Virus record (IMG/VR): IMGVR_UViG_3300038708_000015
Span: 1 to 47,636 of that record
Reading direction: 5' to 3' (one strand)
Source: a virus
DNA length: 47,636 nt
Position numbers and translations under genes: made by a program. Of the stretch, positions 24,093 to 29,728 are shown one piece after another (the stretch's first letter is position 1; each line of letters opens with the position of its first letter). The notes beneath the pieces are model-generated. The model saw only the letters and a list, made by a program, of their open reading frames with translations. It was not told the origin of the DNA and searched no databases.

Positions 24093-24611
24093 ATGACTAA
24101 GATAATAGCCATGCTCGCCATATGTTTTTCGCTTTTTGGTTGTGCAAATAGCACAGGATTAAAACCAAAATTGTCAAAAACAGGATTTGATGACGTAACC
24201 GTTGTAAGTGTTCAACCTCACGGTATGGGCTGCAAGTCCTACCCATGTGTAATGTTAGGTGCGCAATGGCAGAGTAACGTTAAAGATTTAATTTATCTTG
24301 ATTTTAAATCTCTTTACGAATTCACTAATATTTATAGTGCAAAAATAAATATTGATGGAGAGGTTATTGATTTAATTGATATAAGTAAATTTACGGATCA
24401 CGACATAGACACTCTAAACAACCGATATTCACTACACACCTTTGCAATTAAAAAAAATAGATTTGCAGATCTCTTGAGTGCTAAAAAAGTCTGGGTACAA
24501 ATTAAAACTGACGGGGGAAATGTAGAGGATTATATTGTTGATGATGAGAAGGATACGAAAGCAATACATGCTTTAAAACGATTTAATGTCATGATGGAAA
24601 ATAATTCTTAA
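24093..24611 (+). CDS. Small lipoprotein, candidate lysogenic-conversion factor (172 aa)
   Basis: The N-terminus MTKIIAMLAICFSLFGCANS is a lipoprotein signal peptide with lipobox LFGC (Cys17 lipidated). The mature part is AT-rich in coding and contains PHGMGCKSYPCVMLGAQW with two cysteines that may pair. It lies alone between terminators and has a base composition richer in A+T than the phage structural genes, which is how morons look. Cell-envelope exposure suggests superinfection exclusion or another host-altering role; not proven. Confidence 0.72.
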   Translation: MTKIIAMLAICFSLFGCANSTGLKPKLSKTGFDDVTVVSVQPHGMGCKSYPCVMLGAQWQSNVKDLIYLDFKSLYEFTNIYSAKINIDGEVIDLIDISKFTDHDIDTLNNRYSLHTFAIKKNRFADLLSAKKVWVQIKTDGGNVEDYIVDDEKDTKAIHALKRFNVMMENNS

Positions 24612-24616
24612 AATAC

Positions 24617-24640
24617 AAGGCCTCAAACGAGGCCTTTTTT
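24617..24640. terminator. Terminator between convergent lipoprotein and arm-domain genes
   Basis: AAGGCCTC (24617-24624) pairs with GAGGCCTT (24629-24636) around a 4-nt loop, with T to 24640 for the rightward gene. On the minus strand the stem is followed by a weaker T-rich stretch, so it may stop both convergent transcripts. The leftward gene's stop codon (24639-24641) lies within the T tract. Confidence 0.8.
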
Positions 24641-24923
24641 ATTTCATCCATTCTGCTTTGCGAGTTCGCCTCGGGTCGCCTCCTTTCGCTACGACGGTCC
24701 TGTATTTGATCACTTCTTCTCTGGCTGTAGACAGACTCATTTCTGGGTACCTGCCTATCGTCATCTTAATGCGACTACCGTCCTTTAATTGTGGCCGGTA
24801 TATAAAACTGATCACACCATTTCTTAGCCGTGCCTCGAGTCCTCCCCCATCAGATTTCGTTTTCTCTTTATCGAATATTTTGCCTTTATTCGCTCGTAGC
24901 CATGTGTCAGTTAATCTTCTCAT
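24639..24923 (-). CDS. Free-standing integrase arm-DNA-binding domain protein (94 aa)
   Basis: The protein reproduces the first domain of the integrase: residues 4-87 match integrase 6-89 at 83 of 84 positions, ending TIGRYPEMSLSTAR and GGDPRRT, then a private tail RKAEWMK and a stop. Its own start MRRLTDTWL differs. At DNA level 1063-1314 and the complement of 24663-24914 differ at 13 of 252 bases, 12 of them synonymous; the one change is Trp28 to Gly. Start ATGA overlaps the KilA-N gene stop, so it is translationally coupled. Arm-site competition with Int, altering integration or excision, is the inferred role; a recombination remnant is the alternative. Confidence 0.8.
   Translation of the reverse strand: MRRLTDTWLRANKGKIFDKEKTKSDGGGLEARLRNGVISFIYRPQLKDGSRIKMTIGRYPEMSLSTAREEVIKYRTVVAKGGDPRRTRKAEWMK
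24663..24914. repeat. Inverted copy of the int 5' segment (1063-1314)
   Basis: A 252-bp segment inverted relative to 1063-1314 and 94.8% identical by hand alignment (13 substitutions, no indels). The identity ends at the codon after the arm domain on one side and just after the start codon on the other, so the copied unit equals a protein domain. Homologous recombination between the two could invert the 23-kb segment between them. Confidence 0.9.
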
Positions 24924-25660
24924 TCATCACATCCTAACAACTTTTTATTGGAAGGAGATTTAAATGCGTCGAATAATGCACTCAATCCTTGCCCTGTAAT
25001 ATTCGTGTCAGGTTGGATATTATTTTGATCGTCAGGCCCAACTAACCGCAACTGAAGAATTCCTTCATCGATTTTTTGTTGACTCGGCATTAAATCACTC
25101 CCTATCCACTCAAGAGACACTAAAACTGACTGAAGCTTGGAAGCGCTAGTATTTAATAATTTTGCGGCTGTACTAAGCCCTACTGAGCCTTCTGATATTC
25201 TCAATGCGTGCGCAAACTCGACAGCTTCACTGTTTACAGCGATGAGACTTTTTAGTCTTATATTTTCCTCTTCAGCTTCCATAGCGATCTTCAGGATCTC
25301 ATGCCTAGAAAGCGTCTTAACTTTCGACTCTTGTAGCTTCCCTGAGCGATAATCAAGAAACACCTGGTTAACCTTTAACTGGAAAGCGGGGCTAATCCAA
25401 CCGGCATAGCTTATCGCCAGTAGTTCGTGGGCGTAAGTGCCAGGGGAAGATCCGCCTCTAACTGAATTGATTGCATTCTGACCTAAGCGGGAATTCACAC
25501 TTAGCTCTTTTACGAGATCCTTTGATTGCTTTGTTCTAATCCACTCGCTCGGCTTTTTGTGTGACTCACCACCACTTGCCCTATGCAGCGCATTGAGATT
25601 AAAACGGCCCTGATCATCGGTGTTTACGGGCACACCAGCCACTACGGGTAAATTGTTCAT
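24920..25660 (-). CDS. KilA-N domain antirepressor
   Basis: The 246-aa protein has a KilA-N DNA-binding domain in the first 115 residues (RFNLNALHRASGGESHKKPS, SVRGGSSPGTYAHELLAISY, WISPAFQLKVNQVFLDY) and a C-terminal ANT-like HTH (SEGSVGLSTAAKLLNTSASK, LQSVLVSLEWIG). Such proteins overturn phage immunity by binding repressors. It is the second gene of the leftward C4-controlled operon; ATG 25660 follows AGGAGG. Its stop overlaps the arm-domain gene start. Low-level expression is expected in the lysogen. Confidence 0.85.
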   Translation of the reverse strand: MNNLPVVAGVPVNTDDQGRFNLNALHRASGGESHKKPSEWIRTKQSKDLVKELSVNSRLGQNAINSVRGGSSPGTYAHELLAISYAGWISPAFQLKVNQVFLDYRSGKLQESKVKTLSRHEILKIAMEAEEENIRLKSLIAVNSEAVEFAHALRISEGSVGLSTAAKLLNTSASKLQSVLVSLEWIGSDLMPSQQKIDEGILQLRLVGPDDQNNIQPDTNITGQGLSALFDAFKSPSNKKLLGCDE

Positions 25661-25669
25661 GTGAGCCTC

Positions 25670-25981
25670 CTAGTGAACGTCGCCAGACAATACCAGGCCA
25701 ACCGTCATCAAACGGTTGATGCATACATCCGTCAACTCAAGCAGAGCGTCGAGCTGTAGCCGATATTCTTCGGCGGTGTCGAGGAGGTCAAATACACCTT
25801 CGGGATCTTTAGCAAATTGTGAGTGAAGTTCATTGCCGGACAGGGTGAGCAGTTGCAAGGTCGCAATGCGATTAGCTTTATGCTCACTGGCCGTCATTTC
25901 GCGGCGATACAGGTCGTTAAGGGTGATTTCAGGTTGGAACGAGAGAGCGCTGTCACCGCGCTTGGTGGTTGAGTTAGTCAT
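25670..25981 (-). CDS. Small protein in the icd position of a C4-type operon (103 aa)
   Basis: The 103-aa protein (MTNSTTKRGDSALSFQPEIT, later TAEEYRLQLDALLELTDVCI) is largely helical. It lies between the C4-like RNA and the antirepressor gene, where P1 has icd and Gifsy-type prophages have orf45. It has no recognised domain. Its ribosome site is AAGGAG (inside 25988-25997), part of a sequence complementary to the C4-like RNA, so its translation, and through coupling that of the next genes, should be inhibited by C4. Confidence 0.65.
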   Translation of the reverse strand: MTNSTTKRGDSALSFQPEITLNDLYRREMTASEHKANRIATLQLLTLSGNELHSQFAKDPEGVFDLLDTAEEYRLQLDALLELTDVCINRLMTVGLVLSGDVH

Positions 25982-26010
25982 TTCTGACTCCTTGTAGATT
26001 TAAGTTAATT

Positions 26011-26110
26011 TGCCACTTAGTAGGTGGCGGGTCTCAACTAAAGCTCTACAAGAAGCTCCGGGCCTATTCCCCTTGCGGGTTTTGTATTACGCCTCTAAAC
26101 CCGCCATTGA
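26011..26110 (-). ncRNA. C4-like antisense RNA upstream of the antirepressor
   Basis: On the minus strand, ACCCGCAAGGGGAATAGGCC and GTTGAGACCCGCCA are typical of the C4 antisense RNA family (P1/P7 c4, widespread before phage antirepressor genes). Hairpins are GCGGGTTT/AAACCCGC with a 14-nt loop (about 26074-26103) and GCCAC/GTGGC (26012-26028). The loop element CTTCTTGTAG (complement of 26046-26055) can pair with CTACAAGGAG, the Shine-Dalgarno region of the next gene (25988-25997): 9 Watson-Crick pairs plus one G-U. This is the C4 mechanism: cleaved RNA blocks icd and ant translation. Family assignment is from memory and needs an Rfam search. Confidence 0.78.
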
Positions 26111-26139
26111 AACTGGCTGAGTCACTGTCGAACAGGCAC

Positions 26140-26190
26140 AAAAAAACCGCAAGGTTTTTCGGTTGCGGCTGGCCGCTTGTAGAATTTTAG
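26140..26190 (-). ncRNA. Short IsrK-like leader RNA ending at an intrinsic terminator
   Basis: Downstream of the promoter at 26198-26226 the minus-strand transcript would run about 50 nt to a terminator: CCGCAA (26168-26163) pairs with TTGCGG (26152-26147), followed by seven T (26146-26140). The RNA contains TCTACAAG (complement of 26176-26183), the same octamer that C4 can bind at the next gene. Gifsy-1 isrK lies in the same place before orf45-anrP. It is inferred that read-through yields C4 and the antirepressor operon. Confidence 0.6.
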
Positions 26191-26197
26191 TTTTTTC

Positions 26198-26226
26198 AAA
26201 ATAGTCTCTTTAAATTTACTTTGCAA
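26198..26226 (-). promoter_or_regulatory. Strong sigma70 promoter of the C4-antirepressor operon
   Basis: On the minus strand -35 TTGCAA (26221-26226), a 17-bp spacer and -10 TATTTT (26198-26203). The predicted transcription start is near 26190. The palindromes at 26248-26273 and 26286-26304 lie upstream of the -35 and could hold a regulator. Confidence 0.7.
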
Positions 26227-26247
26227 GTCGTTTTTATTCAGTGCGGC

Positions 26248-26304
26248 AAAAAGTACCGCATGAGGAACTTTTTTGCAAATATGTTTTGTTTGAGGAACAA
26301 AAAA
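26248..26304. promoter_or_regulatory. Palindromic operators upstream of the C4 operon promoter
   Basis: GTACCGCATGAGGAAC (26253-26268) lies within a longer near-palindrome whose arms are AAAAAGT (26248-26254) and ACTTTTT (26267-26273). It shares GTACCG and GAAC with the operators at cro and PL. A second palindrome follows, TTTGTT and AACAAA flanking TGAGG (26286-26302). They stand 22-80 bp upstream of the -35, so activation or partial repression by CI, Cro or another factor is possible. The binding protein is not known. Confidence 0.5.
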
Positions 26305-26355
26305 TCTCGCGCGCGTTATATATCTTCTTCTCTTTTAAATCTTTAAGTCGGATAT

Positions 26356-26644
26356 GTGTCGGTGTGTCGTGTCGGTGTTACCCTTGAAAGCCGCATTACT
26401 AAAGGGTTTAACCGTGTCGATGTGCAGTGCCGGTGTGAAAATATTGCGTGTCGGTGTCACAGCTTCCAGCCCAGTAAATACGGAGGGCGTGCCGTGTCGC
26501 TCTAAAAATAACCAAACATTAAACTCGGGTAATAAATGCTCAAAATAACGTTTATTTTAAAGACCTTGTCGCTGTGAGTGTCGGTGTTATCGATACAAGC
26601 CACGTTAATAAAGGGTTTATACGTTTCGGTGTGAGTGTCGTTGT
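26356..26644 (+). repeat. Intergenic iteron cluster GTGTCGGTGT
   Basis: Exact GTGTCGGTGT at 26356-26365, 26369-26378, 26448-26457 and 26578-26587; near copies at 26414, 26427, 26494, 26566, 26623 and 26635. The exact word also lies inverted at 9716-9725 within the initiator gene, whose other repeats (GCGACAC) are the complement of GTGTCGC. The cluster has no gene and is followed by about 300 bp of A+T-rich DNA. A larger direct repeat lies on top of it: the 30-bp spacing from GTCGGTGTTA to AAAGGGTTTA occurs at 26371-26410 and again at 26580-26619, 209 bp apart. A second initiator-binding locus or origin is inferred. Confidence 0.72.
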
Positions 26645-27020
26645 GGGTAAATCAAGTGAGAAATAAAAAAATAATTACTGCCGACCCCCACACTAAAAAC
26701 TCGCATGAAAAAACTAATAATATTGAAATATAAAGCCGGTTAAAAATCGAAAAATCACTGTAGCACGGTGATCGTAAATAGGTGATTTTGAATCAATAAA
26801 TACATGGCAAATAGCGTTCCTAACATTCTCGCGTCTATTAGAAGAAATGGCATTAATAATTTATAACCTTATGTTTTTATTAAATATTGTTCCCTTCGGT
26901 AATGAATTGTACAACTGTATGTATAAACAGTATTAAGTTGACTTTTGTGTTTGAGGTAGTAAATTTTAAACATTTATAATCTGTCACATAATTCATATTA
27001 TTTCGAATAAGGAAGTCTTA
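26645..27020. other. A+T-rich noncoding DNA after the iteron cluster
   Basis: About 375 bp without a gene, visibly A+T-rich, with an inverted pair AAAATCAC/GTGATTTT (about 26751-26793). It contains the LexA box and promoter listed separately. A+T-rich DNA next to iterons fits a DNA-unwinding element, but this has not been tested. Confidence 0.45.
26915..26965 (+). promoter_or_regulatory. LexA (SOS) box with a promoter facing 27021
   Basis: CTGTATGTATAAACAG (26915-26930) fits the gammaproteobacterial LexA box CTG-N10-CAG with good internal TA alternation. It is followed by -35 TTGACT (26938-26943), a 16-bp spacer and -10 TAAATT (26960-26965). The start would lie near 26972, giving a leader of about 50 nt before ATG 27021. 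The promoter should be shut by host LexA and opened by DNA damage. Confidence 0.7.
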
Positions 27021-27185
27021 ATGTTTGTATCGGATATCGTTTTAACACTGCCACGCAAAGACATCAATAGCCACCAACACATAGCCCATGTGACGATCAC
27101 AGAAGACACAGAAGCCGAAATGAATGAGCAGATAGAAGACCTTAGAACCGAGTTTCCCGACCTAAAGGTTCACCCGACCAAATAA
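27021..27185 (+). CDS. SOS-linked small protein, paralogue of the cI-adjacent protein (54 aa)
   Basis: The 54-aa frame is MFVSDIVLTLPRKDINSHQH, then IAHVTITEDTEAEMNEQIED, then LRTEFPDLKVHPTK. It aligns along its length with the 62-aa protein at 7638-7826 (LPRR, HIAHV, QIEDLREEF). AAGGAAG precedes the ATG. A LexA box and promoter lie about 90 bp upstream. Small LexA-controlled phage proteins such as Tum-type or Gifsy antirepressors inactivate non-cleavable repressors; the same role is proposed here by inference only. Confidence 0.72.
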   Translation: MFVSDIVLTLPRKDINSHQHIAHVTITEDTEAEMNEQIEDLRTEFPDLKVHPTK

Positions 27186-27220
27186 ACGCGGGTAAAACAC
27201 CAGCGGCAAAACCGATAAAA

Positions 27221-27253
27221 CATGCCTAACTAAACTGAAAGCGGTTAGGCATG
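27221..27253 (+). promoter_or_regulatory. RNA hairpin sequestering the protease start codon
   Basis: CATGCCTAAC (27221-27230) is perfectly complementary to GTTAGGCATG (27244-27253) with a 13-nt loop. The second arm ends with the ATG of the protease/scaffold gene (27251-27253) and holds what there is of a ribosome site (TTAGG). In mRNA the start would be in the stem, so translation initiation should be low unless it is opened by a factor or by upstream translation. Confidence 0.68.
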
Positions 27254-28378
27254 AAAAACCTTCACATATTCAAGCGCGGTACACATACCGACTCAGGCGG
27301 CAAGACGCTAGACTTTGGCGACGACATGCTAAACAACGTCGTTGACTCATACAATCCATCACTACACGAAGCCCCCATCGTCATAGGGCACCCAGCAACA
27401 GACGACCCAGCAATGGGATGGGTAGAAAGCGTGAAAGTTACCGAAGAAGGACTACACGCCGAGCCTAAGCAGGTAAATGCTGACTTCGAAGAACTCGTCA
27501 AAGCCGGCAGCTATAAAAAAATTAGCGCCAGTTTCTACATGCCAGATTCACCCAGCAACCCATCACCAGGTAACTGGTACCTACGCCATGTAGGTTTTTT
27601 AGGTGGGCAAGCGCCAGCGATCAAAGGGTTAGGTAACGTTCAATTCTCAGCAGCCGAAGAAGGCGTGCTCGAATTTGAAGATAGCTTCGAGCAAGGCTAC
27701 TCACTAGGCACCATCGCCACGCTAATGCAGAACATTAAAAAGTTCATCATCAGAAGTTCTGGTATAGACGAGGCCGACACGCTGATCCCCGACTACATGG
27801 TGAAGGAGCTAGAACGCTCGTCCGAGCGAATGATTAACCCACCTACACCCGAAACCAACCAGTTCAATGAGGAAAACGAAATGGATCTGGAACAAGCAAA
27901 AGCGAAAATCGCGCAGCTAGAAAGTGACAACGAATCGCTAACCAATGAAAACGGCACTTTAAAAGGCAAAGTTACCGAGTTCGAAGAAGCCAGCCAAACC
28001 GCAGCAGAAGCAGCGCGTAAAACGGCAATAGCGAATGAAGTAGAAGCCCTTGTCAAAGGTGGTCATATCGCACCGGCAGAGCGCGAGAACATCACCGCAT
28101 TTTGTGAATTGTTAGATGGAACGGAGCGCACCGTTTCATTTGGTGAAGGCGATGCAGCCGTGGAAGTAAAAGGCCGCGAATCGTTTATCAAATTCCTACA
28201 GTCGAAAACCGTGGTGGACTTTAACGAGCGCACCCGAGAGGAAGGTAAGCCAAACGGCCCAATGACCTCAGCAGACTTGTCGCGCAAAGCAGTAGCGTAC
28301 CAGGAAGAACAGAAGCAAGCCGGTATCCACGTAGACATTGTGGATGCCGTAAACCATATCCAAAACCAAGCGGAGTAA
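27251..28378 (+). CDS. Mu gpI-like capsid maturation protease with scaffold C-terminus
   Basis: This 375-aa protein has the phage protease domain (about 1-150; DMLNNVVDSYNPSLHEAPIV, IGHPATDDPAMGWVESV, ISASFYMP, LRHVGFLGGQAPAIKGL) and a helical scaffold part from about residue 211 (MDLEQAKAKIAQLESDNESL). As in Mu gpI it cleaves the scaffold and itself during head assembly. Translation may be limited by the hairpin at 27221-27253. It resumes the head module that stops at 20084. Confidence 0.92.
   Translation: MKNLHIFKRGTHTDSGGKTLDFGDDMLNNVVDSYNPSLHEAPIVIGHPATDDPAMGWVESVKVTEEGLHAEPKQVNADFEELVKAGSYKKISASFYMPDSPSNPSPGNWYLRHVGFLGGQAPAIKGLGNVQFSAAEEGVLEFEDSFEQGYSLGTIATLMQNIKKFIIRSSGIDEADTLIPDYMVKELERSSERMINPPTPETNQFNEENEMDLEQAKAKIAQLESDNESLTNENGTLKGKVTEFEEASQTAAEAARKTAIANEVEALVKGGHIAPAERENITAFCELLDGTERTVSFGEGDAAVEVKGRESFIKFLQSKTVVDFNERTREEGKPNGPMTSADLSRKAVAYQEEQKQAGIHVDIVDAVNHIQNQAE
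27881..28378 (+). CDS. Internal-start scaffold protein (Mu gpZ-like)
   Basis: An in-frame ATG at 27881 preceded by TGAGGAAAA (27868-27876) begins the coiled-coil scaffold part (165 aa, MDLEQAKAKIAQLESDNESL). Mu gpZ is the C-terminal part of gpI made from an internal start in the same way. The protein would line the procapsid and be cut away. This entry lies inside the gene 27251-28378 and is a second product, not a separate gene. Confidence 0.7.
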   Translation: MDLEQAKAKIAQLESDNESLTNENGTLKGKVTEFEEASQTAAEAARKTAIANEVEALVKGGHIAPAERENITAFCELLDGTERTVSFGEGDAAVEVKGRESFIKFLQSKTVVDFNERTREEGKPNGPMTSADLSRKAVAYQEEQKQAGIHVDIVDAVNHIQNQAE

Positions 28379-28381
28379 ATC

Positions 28382-28741
28382 ATGACTATGAGAAATACAG
28401 GCTTAGTAAAAGCCTTTATCGCCGCCACAGCAATCGCACGATACAGCGTAGTCAAACTAGACTCCGCTGATGATTCGGTCGCTCTGGCAACAGCTAAAAC
28501 GGATCGCTTAGTGGGCGTGTGTGCCGATCCAAAAGACGTGCCAGAGGGCAAGCGTGCTGACGTAATTCTAAGCGGCATCGCGGAAGTTCGAGCGGGAGCA
28601 ACTATCGCCAAGGGCGCAGACGTAACCGTCGACACCCAAGGTCGCGTAATTACCGCAGCCTCAACAGACGAAGTAGTCGGCTGGGCTACCGAAGCCGCGA
28701 ATGCAGTTGGCGACGTCATCAGCATTAAATTAACCGTGTAG
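28382..28741 (+). CDS. DUF2190 capsid decoration/stabilisation protein
   Basis: The 119-aa beta-rich protein contains GLVKAFIAATAIARYSVVKL and RLVGVCADPKDVPEGKRADV, then GWATEAANAVGDVISIKL, the pattern of DUF2190. Members sit between protease and capsid genes and decorate the head. It begins 3 nt after the protease stop. Confidence 0.88.
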   Translation: MTMRNTGLVKAFIAATAIARYSVVKLDSADDSVALATAKTDRLVGVCADPKDVPEGKRADVILSGIAEVRAGATIAKGADVTVDTQGRVITAASTDEVVGWATEAANAVGDVISIKLTV

Positions 28742-28754
28742 AAAGGGGAAAAAC

Positions 28755-29687
28755 ATGCCTACACCATTTGTACAAGATACGAAACTCACTGCCATCGCAG
28801 TCGGTTTTAAAAATGCAGAATTCATCGCTGACCAGGTAGCACCTCGCATCGATGTTATGTCCGAAGATTTCCGATGGACTGAATACAACAGCCACGAAAT
28901 GCTGACAATCCCAGACACACTGGTTGGTCGCAAAGGCGTTCCTAATGAAGTTGAATTCACCGGTGAAGAACGCTCTGGTCACACTAAAGACTGGGGACTA
29001 TCAGACGGCGTACCTCAAAGCGACATCGAAAAAGCTGCTAATCACCCGTCATTCGACCCACTAGGCCGAGCGACTAAAGGTGTTACGCAATTAGTAGACT
29101 TAGCGCGAGAAATGCGCGTGGCAAACTTTGTGCGCAATGGTGACAACTACAACCATAAGCAAGCGCTGACCTCTGGTAATAAATTCAGCGACTACGATGC
29201 TGACTTTTTTGAAATTCTTGGTCTAGCACTAGAACAGCCTCTAATGCGTCCTAACACTGCGATTTTAGGCCATACCGAATGGTTCCACCTAAGCCGCAAC
29301 AAGTCGCTACTGAAAGCTATGGGCCGCAATGTCGATACACAGGAAGGTAAGATCACTCGCCAAGAGTTCATCGACCTTTTAGAAATCGACAAGCTGATCA
29401 TCGGCAAGTCGCGCTACAACACTGCGAACAAAGGTCAAGGTGCAAACCTTTCTCGCCTTTGGGGTGGCACTGCAGCATTCCACTACGTCAACCCGAACCT
29501 AATGAGCCTAGAAGAAGATCTCACTTTTATGGCGACGGCTTCATACCTAGGCAAGGTGGCATACCAGAAGATCCTAGAGCCAGGCGAAATGGGCTTACGC
29601 GGCGGTAAGAAAGTGACCGTAGGTGACTCTTGCAACGAGGTGCAAATCTCGAAAGAAGCTGGCTACCTATTAACAGGCGTTCTTTAA
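28755..29687 (+). CDS. Major capsid protein
   Basis: This 310-aa protein follows the decoration gene and has a ribosome site GAAAGGGG. Its size, its position and the features VAPRIDVMSEDFRWTEYNS, NTAILGHTEWFHLSRNKSLL and ATASYLGKVAYQKILEPGEM match phage major capsid proteins that go with DUF2190 and Mu-like proteases. No delta domain is present; the scaffold is the separate product of the upstream gene. An HK97 fold is inferred. Confidence 0.88.
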   Translation: MPTPFVQDTKLTAIAVGFKNAEFIADQVAPRIDVMSEDFRWTEYNSHEMLTIPDTLVGRKGVPNEVEFTGEERSGHTKDWGLSDGVPQSDIEKAANHPSFDPLGRATKGVTQLVDLAREMRVANFVRNGDNYNHKQALTSGNKFSDYDADFFEILGLALEQPLMRPNTAILGHTEWFHLSRNKSLLKAMGRNVDTQEGKITRQEFIDLLEIDKLIIGKSRYNTANKGQGANLSRLWGGTAAFHYVNPNLMSLEEDLTFMATASYLGKVAYQKILEPGEMGLRGGKKVTVGDSCNEVQISKEAGYLLTGVL

Positions 29688-29728
29688 GAGCGCCTCACCC
29701 TTAACCTTTCAACGCTAGAGGAACCCTC

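Noticed and set aside
26354-26548. 64-codon frame in the iteron cluster
   Set aside because: Arises from the repeated GTGTCGGTGT words; no ribosome site or homology.
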